Source of the DNA: an uncultured Clostridium sp.
GTDB taxonomy: Bacteria; Bacillota; Clostridia; TANB77; CAG-508
Length of the DNA: 64,000 nucleotides
Assembly (NCBI GenBank): GCA_947570695.1
Contig: CANOVB010000007.1
Span: 1 to 64,000, forward strand
Direction of reading: 5' to 3'
Both the position numbers and the translations under genes were made by a program. The notes beneath the pieces were generated by a model, which saw only the letters and a list, made by a program, of their open reading frames with translations, had not been told where the DNA came from and did not search any database. This document shows, piece after piece, positions 55,540-63,848 of the stretch; position 1 is the stretch's first letter; each line of letters starts with the position of its first letter.

Positions 55540-56388
55540 TTATCCAAAAAGTTTTCCCAATTTAAGTGCTACAAATCTAGTTATCATATTCGGAAAGTAT
55601 TGTAGTAATACTTTGCCATTTCTATCTTTAATAGCTCTTTTTAATGTATAAAATGCAAGTTCTGCTCCTGATTTATTTGTCCCATATTTATCTAAATAAC
55701 TATTTTCTTTTAAGAATTTTCCCGTATCATAATATCTTTTATATAATTTTTTTAATGTGAATTTGTGTGAATGATATATTACTGATTCTGCACAATATTT
55801 TATTCTATATCCTTTTTCTATTAATTTATATGCTAAATACATATCTTCATTTATTGGCAATCTTTTTCCATCATATCCTCTTATTTTTTTAAATACATCA
55901 GTTTTTATTGAAGATGATGCATTTGAAAAAAAGAAAGCTTTTAATTTTAATTTTTCTATATTTTCTTTTGAAGCTATATAGGACTTATCTGGATAGTTTT
56001 TTTCTCTAATATATTTTTCAATATCCTCAAATTTTGCTATTTGTCTACTAAAACATGCTTCAGCTTCATTTTCTACTATTGGTTTAACTAATTCAAATAA
56101 CCAGTTTTCAGCTCTAATATCAATATCTTGTGCAATAGATACTAAAATATCAGAATTACTTTCCATTGCAATTTTTTCTCTTGTTAGGCTATGTGAAAAT
56201 TCACTTTTTTCTATAATAGAATAATTAGCAGATATTTCCTTCAAAATTTCTTCTGTATTATCAGTGCTTTTTGTTAATACATAAGTTATTTTTTTAATAT
56301 CAACTTCTTTTTGTTTTTTAATTGCTTTGTCCAAATTTGCTACATATTTTTCAGCATTATACAAAGGACATATTACTTCAATAGTCAT
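55540..56388 (-). CDS. Family 2 glycosyltransferase
   Basis: 282 residues, rhamnosyltransferase-like GT2: EVICPLYNAEKYVANLD at the start, SDILVSIAQDIDIRAENW holding the DxD-like metal site, NEDMYLAYKLIEKGYRI and YHSHKFTLKKLYKRYYDTG at the end. Soluble. Sits between the ABC exporter and the O-antigen-ligase-like gene, in the same transcript. May add sugars to a glycan or to the peptide product. Confidence 0.85.
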   Translation of the reverse strand: MTIEVICPLYNAEKYVANLDKAIKKQKEVDIKKITYVLTKSTDNTEEILKEISANYSIIEKSEFSHSLTREKIAMESNSDILVSIAQDIDIRAENWLFELVKPIVENEAEACFSRQIAKFEDIEKYIREKNYPDKSYIASKENIEKLKLKAFFFSNASSSIKTDVFKKIRGYDGKRLPINEDMYLAYKLIEKGYRIKYCAESVIYHSHKFTLKKLYKRYYDTGKFLKENSYLDKYGTNKSGAELAFYTLKRAIKDRNGKVLLQYFPNMITRFVALKLGKLFG

Positions 56389-56414
56389 TTATTTTCTCTC
56401 CTAAAAATAGCCTC

Positions 56415-58670
56415 TTAGTCTATTCTTAATAATTCTTCATAATTTTCTAAAATGGCTTCTGCATATTCTTCTGTATGACCATTTCTTTTTGTATTTTTAA
56501 TATTTACTTTATTTACTTCATATTCATCTTGCATTATTTGCTCTAATTCTTTTATTTGACTTAATAATTCTTTATTTTTATAATTTCTAGAATTTAATTT
56601 TCTATAAGCATTTTTCATAACTTTTACTCTTGGCAAAATTGTATCTATATACATTGGTGAATAAAAATTTACAAATTTATACCTTTCATTTATAAAGCCT
56701 ACATATTCCGCAATTTCTGCTTCTGTTAATTTATCTAAATTTTCTAATAGTAAATCCCAATATAATTCATACATTCCACCTTGTCTAAAATATGGTTGAT
56801 TTATCATAAGTTTTTTAGTTTCTGATAGAATATGTTTTATATCTACATCATTTTTTGCACATAAATTAATATATTCATAACTCCAAGATGGTATATAAAA
56901 CCCTAAATCTTTTTTTAGCTTGCTTGTCTTTAAATAGTATCTTGATATATTTGTAAGTGCTAAAACTACAAAAGCAATGATTAAAAGTATGATTGTAAAA
57001 TAATCAATTATTTTAAATTTACTTATTTTTTCCTCTTCATCATACATTGGAATTGCTAAATATATAAATACTGTTTGTAGTAAAATCAAAAATGATAAAT
57101 TAAAATCAAAACATAAGCTATGTATAATAATTAAATCTAATCCTAAAAATATTGCTAATTTATAAAACGCATTTTCTCTTTTTTCTTCATCTTTCTGATT
57201 TCTAAAAAACTCTTTAACCACTTTTATATTAAATACTACAACTAATATTATAAACAAAGCTGTTCCAATTATTCCATATGATATTAATAGTTCAAAAAAG
57301 TAACTATGAGTTTCCTTCATGGCGTAAGGATATTCTTGAACTGATTGTGACATCATTTTCCATGTATCTCCACCTTTACCAATAATTGGACTTTCTTTTG
57401 CTATTTTTAAGCAATCTTTCCAAAGCATCATTCTTTCAGTAAGACTTCTATCTTTTCCAAAAAGTCTAGCTAAAGTATCTCCGACTTTATATGGTAAATA
57501 TTTATAATTTAGTGGACATTCCTTACCATTTATATAGCATTTTTTAATTACTACTTTTTCCCTATATCTATTAAAAATTGATAATCCAATTTGATAAACA
57601 TCTTCTGTTGGTTCTACAGTTAATGTAATTTTTTTATCATTTAAATTCATTATATTTGTAGATAATGTATATCTATTAAAATATTCATTCATCTCTAATA
57701 TGCTTATTCTTAAATCACTTTCTGGGTTTCCAGAAATATTTTCTATATCAACTTCTATTTCTAATTTGTATTCTTTATTAGGTTCAAATTTATAATTTAA
57801 AAATTTTATAAAATATGCCTCATAAAAAGTATATGGTTTAGACACTTTTAATCCAATAAAAAGTGCAAAAATGCATATCAATACTAAAATCGAAATTCCT
57901 ATTCCTATAAATATGCAAAATATCTTTTTGTTTTTCAACTTTAAAAATTTGCATTTTAAAGTTTTGAAAAAACATAAAATAAAATAAATAATTATTGCAC
58001 TTGCAAGTAATATATATACTGCTCTACATACTGTAAGAAATATTACATATAAACTTAATATTATATAAGGAATATATAATATTTTAATAAATATTTTTTT
58101 ATGGTTTCGAATTTGACTAATAGCCAAAAATATACAAAATGCAAAATATATTGCAACTGAATTTCCATATCCAAAAGACGAAACTAATTTTTCATCTAGA
58201 GTATATTTTAAATTAAAATAATCTAATATCCAATATAACTTATTAGAATTTTGTATATCAATTCCTAATATAGCTATTATTAATGATGATACTAAAGTTA
58301 CATTTATTATTATATTTACCTTAAATTTATTATCTACAGTATTTCTAACTACTAAATACATTGAATATACATAACAATATTTTAATATAAATTCAACTGT
58401 TCCTTGAAGAGTACTATATGTCCTAAAAATTAATGGTAATGTTGTTGAACATATAAATGCTATTACTAATATATCTATGTTATTTTTTATTACTATTTTT
58501 TGCTTTAGCAATATTTTTCTCAAAATAAGATAAAAAACTGCAACTCCAAGTAATATACTCATTGGAATTGGTCTTAATCCTTTTTCATTTGCCCCAACAA
58601 TTAAGCTCCATACAGATATTGTTATACTAATTATTAGCATACCAAATATATCTAATATTTTTTTCTTCAT
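56415..58670 (-). CDS. O-antigen ligase/polymerase-like membrane protein
   Basis: 751 residues with about a dozen membrane helices and the O-antigen ligase region (GKGGDTWKMMSQ ... KETHSYFFELLISYGIIG). A large exported insert of about 140 residues (about 280-420) includes a carbohydrate-binding-like beta region. The C-terminal 150 residues are soluble. Such proteins join glycans on lipid carriers or to proteins. ATG at 58670 follows GGAG; an upstream TTG overlaps it. First gene of this unit, with a good promoter at 58727-58755. Confidence 0.8.
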   Translation of the reverse strand: MKKKILDIFGMLIISITISVWSLIVGANEKGLRPIPMSILLGVAVFYLILRKILLKQKIVIKNNIDILVIAFICSTTLPLIFRTYSTLQGTVEFILKYCYVYSMYLVVRNTVDNKFKVNIIINVTLVSSLIIAILGIDIQNSNKLYWILDYFNLKYTLDEKLVSSFGYGNSVAIYFAFCIFLAISQIRNHKKIFIKILYIPYIILSLYVIFLTVCRAVYILLASAIIIYFILCFFKTLKCKFLKLKNKKIFCIFIGIGISILVLICIFALFIGLKVSKPYTFYEAYFIKFLNYKFEPNKEYKLEIEVDIENISGNPESDLRISILEMNEYFNRYTLSTNIMNLNDKKITLTVEPTEDVYQIGLSIFNRYREKVVIKKCYINGKECPLNYKYLPYKVGDTLARLFGKDRSLTERMMLWKDCLKIAKESPIIGKGGDTWKMMSQSVQEYPYAMKETHSYFFELLISYGIIGTALFIILVVVFNIKVVKEFFRNQKDEEKRENAFYKLAIFLGLDLIIIHSLCFDFNLSFLILLQTVFIYLAIPMYDEEEKISKFKIIDYFTIILLIIAFVVLALTNISRYYLKTSKLKKDLGFYIPSWSYEYINLCAKNDVDIKHILSETKKLMINQPYFRQGGMYELYWDLLLENLDKLTEAEIAEYVGFINERYKFVNFYSPMYIDTILPRVKVMKNAYRKLNSRNYKNKELLSQIKELEQIMQDEYEVNKVNIKNTKRNGHTEEYAEAILENYEELLRID

Positions 58671-58726
58671 TATTTTCTCCAAAGTCTTTTGTAAACCATA
58701 ATATTATATGGCAAAATTATATGTTT

Positions 58727-58755
58727 ATTATAATAAAACCATAAACTTTTTTCAA
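58727..58755 (-). promoter_or_regulatory. Promoter of the O-antigen-ligase/PqqD unit
   Basis: TTGAAA, 17-base spacer, TATAAT; about 57 bases of leader before ATG 58670. Probably drives all genes to the PqqD-like gene. Confidence 0.75.
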
Positions 58756-58859
58756 GCAATTATGTAGTTTTTTAATATTTTTGTTACATTTCGCTTTTTT
58801 CGAAAATAATTATGAAACTAAGTGTATAACCAACAACTTTTAAAATTAATTTTTAAATA

Positions 58860-58896
58860 AAAATTCTCTCTATTTTACAGAAAATAAAGAGAATTT
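58860..58896 (-). terminator. Terminator after the GltD-like gene
   Basis: AATTCTCTTTATTTT / AAAATAGAGAGAATT stem with loop CTGT and TTTATTT tail on the minus strand. Confidence 0.85.
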
Positions 58897-58922
58897 TTTT
58901 ATTATATCAAATATGCAATTTC

Positions 58923-60188
58923 CTATACTATAAAGGCTTTACCTATTTTGGTATTATTCATTATTCCAACTGCAGCTTTTTTTCCTGCTGCTAATGCTCT
59001 GCAAACTGTAGATTTACTTTCTGTGTTATCTCCACCAGCATAAACATTTTCTAAATTTGTTTTTCCATTTTCATCAATTTTTATATATCCCCAATCATCA
59101 AGCTCTATTCCTTGACTTTCAATTAATGTCCTATCTGGTTTTAATCCTATTGCAAAAACTACTGTATTTGCTTCTTCTTCATATTCTTCTGCACCTATTA
59201 CATCAACAGCTTTTCCTTCTACAATTCTTGTATTTATACAATTAACACTAAAAATTTCTCCATTATTTTCATTTGCAGAAACTACTCTTGTTAATTCTTT
59301 AAATTCTACACCATCTTCTATAGCTTCCTCAAGTTCAACCTCTCTTGCAGGCATATGCTCTTTATCTCTACGATAAAGTATTTTTACTTTTTTAGCTCCC
59401 ATTCTAATGGCACATCTTGCAGAATCCATTGCTACATTTCCACCACCAATAACAACTACAGTTCCTAATTCTTTAATAAATTTTTTCTCACTATAAGCTC
59501 TCAAAAATACATCAGATTTATATACATTCTTTAAATCTTTTTCTGAAAGTTTATATGTAGATGATTTAGCAGCACCAACTGCTAAAAACACTGCATCATA
59601 TTTTTGACTAATCTCATTTAAAGTAAAATCTTTTCCCAATTCTTTATTAGTAATAAAATTAGCACCTAAATTTTTAATTTTATTAACAACATTTTCTACT
59701 TTATCTTTTGATAATCTAAAATCAGGTATTCCATAAACTAAAATTCCCCCTGGAATACTATCTTTTTCATAAATATCAACCTCATATCCATTTTTCAAAA
59801 GTTCTACTGCACATTCAATTCCTGCAGGTCCAGAGCCAATTATACCAACTTTTTTTCCATTTGAGCTTTCTTTTTTTATTTCATATTCATAATTATTTTC
59901 TATAGCCCATTCATTCACGCTTTTTTCTAAAATTCCTATATTTGTTGGATTAGATTTCACCCCTCTTACACAGCTTCCCTCACATTGTTCCTCTTGTGGA
60001 CAAACAATACTACAAATATAAGAACATATATTATTTTCTTGTAATATTTTGTAAGCTTCTTTATAATTTCTATTCTTTACTTCTGTTATAAACTCTGGTA
60101 TCTTAGTTTGCATTGGGCAGCCTTTTATACTACAAGGTTTCATCTTGCAATTTAAGCAGTATTCTGCTTTTTCCTTTATATTTTCCAT
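58923..60188 (-). CDS. GltD/NfnB-like NAD(P)-dependent flavoprotein oxidoreductase
   Basis: 421 residues. N-terminal Fe-S region (CLNCKMKPC, GCPMQTKIPEF, CSYICSIVCPQEEQCEGSC), FAD site VGIIGSGPAGIECA, IPDFRLSK, and NAD(P) site VVVIGGGNVAMDSARCA with YRRDKEHMPA. This matches the small subunit of glutamate synthase and its relatives (NfnB, SudA). No large glutamate synthase subunit is nearby, so it may pair with an unlinked partner or act in electron transfer. One base from the MgtC gene. Confidence 0.88.
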   Translation of the reverse strand: MENIKEKAEYCLNCKMKPCSIKGCPMQTKIPEFITEVKNRNYKEAYKILQENNICSYICSIVCPQEEQCEGSCVRGVKSNPTNIGILEKSVNEWAIENNYEYEIKKESSNGKKVGIIGSGPAGIECAVELLKNGYEVDIYEKDSIPGGILVYGIPDFRLSKDKVENVVNKIKNLGANFITNKELGKDFTLNEISQKYDAVFLAVGAAKSSTYKLSEKDLKNVYKSDVFLRAYSEKKFIKELGTVVVIGGGNVAMDSARCAIRMGAKKVKILYRRDKEHMPAREVELEEAIEDGVEFKELTRVVSANENNGEIFSVNCINTRIVEGKAVDVIGAEEYEEEANTVVFAIGLKPDRTLIESQGIELDDWGYIKIDENGKTNLENVYAGGDNTESKSTVCRALAAGKKAAVGIMNNTKIGKAFIV

Positions 60189-60189
60189 T

Positions 60190-60879
60190 TTATCCTTCTT
60201 TTACCTCTACTATTTCTTTAACATTTTTTATTTGCATCACTCTTGACATTATCTCATTTATATCAGCTTTTTCTTTATATTTTAAAATAATTCTAATATA
60301 CTCATCAGATTTACTATCAACAATTTGCATTTTAACAATTTCTAATTGAAAATTATTAAATATTTCTCTTAAATTTTCTAAAATTTCTTTTGGATTTTCA
60401 GCCTTAACTTCTAAGTCTATAAAATTATAATGTTCTAATTTTCCAGATAATACATGAGAATAAGATAAAACTAAATATACTACGGCTGTAGCAATAATAG
60501 CCCCTAAATAATCACCTGCGCCAACTGTCAAACCAATACATGTGACTGCAAGTAATCCAGCAGCTGTTGTTAACCCCTTTACATTAAATCCATCTCTTAA
60601 AATTGTTCCAGCCCCGAGAAATCCTATTCCAGATAATAATTGCGCTGGAATTCTACTCGGATCAGCCCCTGTTGTAGTATTCAAATAATCTCCACAAACC
60701 ATTACAAGTACTGCACTTATTCCAACCAAAACATGAGTTCTAAAACCTGCTGGTTTATTCCATGATTCTCTTTCCCATCCAACAAACCCAGATAAGAAAG
60801 CTATTAAGATTAATTTAAATAGTATTTCTAGTTCATGTATTTGCATAATATTACTAAAAGCATTTATAATTGTATCCAT
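60190..60879 (-). CDS. MgtC/SapB family membrane protein
   Basis: 229 residues, the family length: five N-terminal helices with AFLSGFVGWERESWNKPAGF and RTHVLVGISAVLVMV, AQLLSGIGFLGAGTIL, and a C-terminal ACT-like cytoplasmic domain. Start at ATG 60879 with GAGGAG upstream; a longer reading would add 17 residues of low-complexity sequence. Roles in magnesium or membrane-potential homeostasis are known for relatives. Confidence 0.92.
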   Translation of the reverse strand: MDTIINAFSNIMQIHELEILFKLILIAFLSGFVGWERESWNKPAGFRTHVLVGISAVLVMVCGDYLNTTTGADPSRIPAQLLSGIGFLGAGTILRDGFNVKGLTTAAGLLAVTCIGLTVGAGDYLGAIIATAVVYLVLSYSHVLSGKLEHYNFIDLEVKAENPKEILENLREIFNNFQLEIVKMQIVDSKSDEYIRIILKYKEKADINEIMSRVMQIKNVKEIVEVKEG

Positions 60880-60954
60880 ATTTTTCTCCTCTTTTTTAAA
60901 TATTTTATCATTGATTTTATATTTAGACAATAATTAGTTTTATTTTTATACTAT

Positions 60955-61030
60955 ATAGTCAAAATTTGTATACAAAATTTAGCAAAGTTTATTCAATAGA
61001 AAAGTATAAATTTTCTATTATATAAATAAA
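60955..61030. repeat. Possible degenerate family 2 repeat
   Basis: TTTGTATACAAAATTTAGCAAAG and AAATTTTCTATTATATAAATAAAAAA echo words in the elements at 34735 and 45285. Weak. Confidence 0.3.
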
Positions 61031-61055
61031 AAACATGAATATTTTTATTCATGTT
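61031..61055 (-). terminator. Terminator after the flavodoxin-like gene
   Basis: AAACATGAATA / TATTCATGTTT stem with a short loop and TTTTATTTATA on the minus strand. Confidence 0.85.
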
Positions 61056-61098
61056 TCTCATTTCAGTATTTATAAATATTTTTCTAATATATGTTAAT

Positions 61099-61644
61099 TT
61101 ATCTTTCTATAACTGCTTTAATTTCTTTCAAAATATCTTTATAGTTCTCATTTGCCTTTTCAATATCATCAATTCCATATACTTCGCCTGATGTTAAAGT
61201 TCTTATAAAATAAAATTCAAATTCCATAAATTCCCTAATACTTTCAAAATATTCCTTTATTGAACTGGTAACTTCTTTATTTTCCTCTTCACTTAATTGT
61301 CCAATTAATAATAGATAAACTTTTTTGCCTTTTAAATTTCCATGGTTTGAAAAAGGATTTAATCTATCAATAACATTTTTTAAAATTCCTGTTATATGAT
61401 TCATATAAATTGGTGAAGCAATTATTATTCTATCTGCTTTTATCATATTTATGTATAGTTCTTGCATATCATCATCACTAATAGAACAATAATTTTTTAA
61501 ATTTTCAATACAAGAACTGCATCCTAAACAAAACTTTATATCTTTTTCAGCAAGAGAAATTAATTTATCATCTTTTTCTTTTAATTCTTTTAGTAATTTA
61601 TAACAATTCCTATTTCTATTACTTCCACTTATATATAAATTCAT
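61099..61644 (-). CDS. Flavodoxin-like NAD(P)H-dependent oxidoreductase
   Basis: 181 residues with the flavodoxin fold: SGSNRNRNCYKLL phosphate loop, cysteines CLGCSSC near residue 40 (iron-sulfur flavoprotein style, also a further Cys at LKNYC), and IIASPIYMNHITGILKNVIDRL. Probably reduces quinones or other electrophiles; substrate unknown. A single gene with its own terminator. Confidence 0.85.
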   Translation of the reverse strand: MNLYISGSNRNRNCYKLLKELKEKDDKLISLAEKDIKFCLGCSSCIENLKNYCSISDDDMQELYINMIKADRIIIASPIYMNHITGILKNVIDRLNPFSNHGNLKGKKVYLLLIGQLSEEENKEVTSSIKEYFESIREFMEFEFYFIRTLTSGEVYGIDDIEKANENYKDILKEIKAVIER

Positions 61645-61704
61645 ATACTTTCTCTCTTTCTTTTTTGATTATTTGTTCTTTTCAATTCATTATTCTTATT
61701 ACTT

Positions 61705-61848
61705 CTATTTCTTATTTTTTTTAGTCATTTTATCAAACTTATTTGCATTTTCTTTTTGTTTATCAAGAGGGAGCCAAGCAAATTCTGAACATACTTGTTC
61801 CCCATATTTAGTTGTATTTTCTTTTTTTATACTAATATCTTCTTCCAT
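61705..61848 (-). CDS. Small conserved-looking protein, 47 residues
   Basis: Short gene with a good AAAGGAGAAG site five bases before ATG. It reads MEEDISIKKENTTKYGEQ, then VCSEFAWLPLDKQKENANKF and a Lys-rich end. The FAWLPLDKQ centre looks structured. I do not recognise a family; no membrane segment. Confidence 0.6.
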   Translation of the reverse strand: MEEDISIKKENTTKYGEQVCSEFAWLPLDKQKENANKFDKMTKKNKK

Positions 61849-61895
61849 AAATCTTCTCCTTTGATATTAGTATTTTCAATTAATAATATATTATA

Positions 61896-62918
61896 CTATT
61901 TTATTTTGTGTCTTAAATGTTGTCTATAAAGCTGCTCAAATATCTTCTCTCTTATTTCAAAAGATCTCATAGCAAATTTTTTATGAGGTTCACTCATTTT
62001 ACTACAATTGGCCAAATCTGTTTCAAAATCTTTCAGAGAATATCCACTTAATTTTTTATAAGATTTTTCAGCTTGTTCTGGATAATTTTCAAAAATATAA
62101 TTTAATAATTCCTCTGGACTTGGTTTTTTAGTATTAGGCTTTATACCATATTGAACAGAATATTCTTTATCTAAATCTGATTTAAAAAATTGCTCATCTT
62201 TTTCTAACTCGCCAGTTATCCATTCTTCATTAACATTTAATGAAAACCAATTACGATTTGATAAATAATATGGGTCTAATCTTGCATTTTTATTATCAAA
62301 TAAAGTAATATCAAAGTTTCCATTTGCGCCAAATTTTAAGCTAAATAAAGCTCTATCTATAAGTTCTTGTTTCATTGCATCTATTTCTGCTTTTGAATAT
62401 TCTTGTCTAGGCTTACTTCCTCTTGATGTTAAAAAATATATATTAGAATTTACATAATCATCTATAGTTTGTGGCATAGCTCTTCCCTGTAATTCATTTC
62501 TTCTTTTCTCAGCAGTGTCAGGATTTTCCATAAGATACGTTTGGAAAGCCACTTCTTGTGATACATGTGAACTTCTAGTATTCAGCGAAAAACTTTCAAA
62601 ATGTCCTAAATTTTCATCATATACAATAGATGATTCAAAAAAGCAATCTCTATAAAAATATCTATCTCTATCTAAATGAATTATTATTCCTAATTCTGTT
62701 TCTGGCATATTTATTCCTGTTTTTTGTCCAATTTTATGTATTAAGTATGGTGAATAAAAACTATCATCTTCTAAAGTTTTCTTATTATGTATATACCCAT
62801 TTTTTAATCTTTTATCATTATATACTACTTGGTGAATTACTCCATCAGGAGCTAAAGCTTCATAAGTTAATTTATAATCATAAGAATTGCATAATATAAA
62901 TTCGCTCTTTTCTTGCAT
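61896..62918 (-). CDS. Unknown protein, weak resemblance to HipA/CtkA-type kinases
   Basis: 340 residues. YSPYLIHKIGQKTGINMPET is like the HipA segment where the kinase recognises partner structure, and FGANGNFDITLFDNKNARLD followed by PYY is like the HipA catalytic region (N-x-D...N, then L.P.Y), but the canonical Asp/His pattern is incomplete. Another unusual feature is a basic C-terminus. It follows a 120-residue gene that could be the missing N-terminal part. ATG after GGGAG. Low confidence in function. Confidence 0.45.
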   Translation of the reverse strand: MQEKSEFILCNSYDYKLTYEALAPDGVIHQVVYNDKRLKNGYIHNKKTLEDDSFYSPYLIHKIGQKTGINMPETELGIIIHLDRDRYFYRDCFFESSIVYDENLGHFESFSLNTRSSHVSQEVAFQTYLMENPDTAEKRRNELQGRAMPQTIDDYVNSNIYFLTSRGSKPRQEYSKAEIDAMKQELIDRALFSLKFGANGNFDITLFDNKNARLDPYYLSNRNWFSLNVNEEWITGELEKDEQFFKSDLDKEYSVQYGIKPNTKKPSPEELLNYIFENYPEQAEKSYKKLSGYSLKDFETDLANCSKMSEPHKKFAMRSFEIREKIFEQLYRQHLRHKIK

Positions 62919-62919
62919 A

Positions 62920-63282
62920 CTAAATTTCTCCCTCTATAATAAAATTATCTAATTTTAACTTCCCTTCTGTTACTTTTAAAATTTCGAATTCATCATAACT
63001 TGATAAATTATATTTTTTCAATAATTCTTTTAATTCAATTTCTGTATAATTTTCTATATTTGGCAATCTTTCTTTAAATATAGGAAAAAGACTTTTACTT
63101 TCATAAATCTTTCTTTTATCTTTAAAAGGTATTACATTACTTGGAATTTTAATTTGTTTTACTAAATTAGAATAACCATCAATTAATTTAAAATAATATT
63201 TATCATACTTTTTATACAAAGCGCCTATAACATATTTTTTATTTGTATCATAATCAATCCATTTTAAATATAAATAATCCAT
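62920..63282 (-). CDS. Unknown protein, possible HipA N-terminal-domain-like partner
   Basis: 120 residues ending IEGEI, with SKSLFPIFKERLPNIENY in the middle resembling the LFPFFxxLLPE segment of HipA N-terminal domains (HipS-like). One base separates its stop from the next gene, so the pair is cotranslated. If correct, this is a split HipA-type toxin system without an obvious HipB DNA-binding gene. Function otherwise unknown. Confidence 0.45.
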   Translation of the reverse strand: MDYLYLKWIDYDTNKKYVIGALYKKYDKYYFKLIDGYSNLVKQIKIPSNVIPFKDKRKIYESKSLFPIFKERLPNIENYTEIELKELLKKYNLSSYDEFEILKVTEGKLKLDNFIIEGEI

Positions 63283-63312
63283 ATTATTTTCTCTTTTCTA
63301 AATTTCTTTTAT

Positions 63313-63341
63313 ATTTTACCATAAAATGCCTAAAAGCACAA
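63313..63341 (-). promoter_or_regulatory. Promoter of the HipA-like pair
   Basis: TTGTGC, 17-base spacer, TAAAAT with TGG before it on the minus strand; about 30 bases before ATG 63282. Confidence 0.5.
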
Positions 63342-63560
63342 GTTTTCCTAGTAGTTTAATACTATTTTCAGTTAAACTTTAATACAATATTATGTCTTAT
63401 ATTAAATTTAATTCTTTTTTATTATTGTTTTTGAGTTAAATTTTATAATATATATATCTTTTATTAGTATCATCTAATTTTACTATTTATATGACTTAAA
63501 TTCATTTTTTAAATATTAATGAAAAATCCCCTATAATATTAAATATTTATGCATAAAGTA

Positions 63561-63590
63561 TTGACAATAAACATAAATTTATGCTAAGAT
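63561..63590 (+). promoter_or_regulatory. Promoter of tRNA-Leu
   Basis: TTGACA, 18-base spacer, TAAGAT, ending 18 bases before the mature tRNA start. Confidence 0.8.
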
Positions 63591-63608
63591 AATTATTGTT
63601 ATTGATAT

Positions 63609-63691
63609 GCGGTAGTGGCGGAACTGGCAGACGCGCTAGACTTAGGATCTAGTGGGAGACCGTGGGGGTTCAAGTCCTCTCTACCGCACCA
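63609..63691 (+). tRNA. tRNA-Leu (anticodon UAG)
   Basis: Acceptor stem GCGGTAG / CTACCGC, discriminator A, encoded CCA, anticodon stem CTAGA/TCTAG around CTTAGGA (UAG), a long variable arm, and GTTCAAGTC in the T arm. 83 bases. Confidence 0.97.
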
Positions 63692-63695
63692 GAGA

Positions 63696-63724
63696 AGAGA
63701 TTTTCTTTGTAAATCTCTTTTTTG
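63696..63724 (+). terminator. Terminator after tRNA-Leu
   Basis: AGAGATTT / AAATCTCT stem, seven-base loop, T6 tail. Confidence 0.88.
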
Positions 63725-63776
63725 TTTGAAATATCCTCCCCTATACAAAATTGTTTATATCAGTTTTATTACATTA

Positions 63777-63805
63777 TTGAAGTATAAAAAATATTATATT
63801 ATAAT
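63777..63805 (+). promoter_or_regulatory. Promoter of the chain-length gene
   Basis: TTGAAG, 17-base spacer, TATAAT; 43 bases before ATG 63849. Confidence 0.65.
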
Positions 63806-63848
63806 ATTTTTATCAGGATTAACATTATAATATGAAAGAGGTTTCGCA

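Larger units (their letters stand above)
63283..63608. other. AT-rich intergenic region between divergent units
   Basis: Beyond the promoter at 63313-63341 and that of tRNA-Leu at 63561-63590, I see no gene or repeat here. Confidence 0.6.

Noticed and set aside
51575..58670. A standard lasso peptide cluster
   Set aside because: Leader motif and PqqD-like protein fit, but no asparagine-synthetase-like cyclase or transglutaminase-like peptidase is present and the cores do not show the usual ring pattern.
63615..63830. Plus-strand open frame over tRNA-Leu
   Set aside because: It starts inside the tRNA and has no ribosome site; the tRNA is unambiguous.
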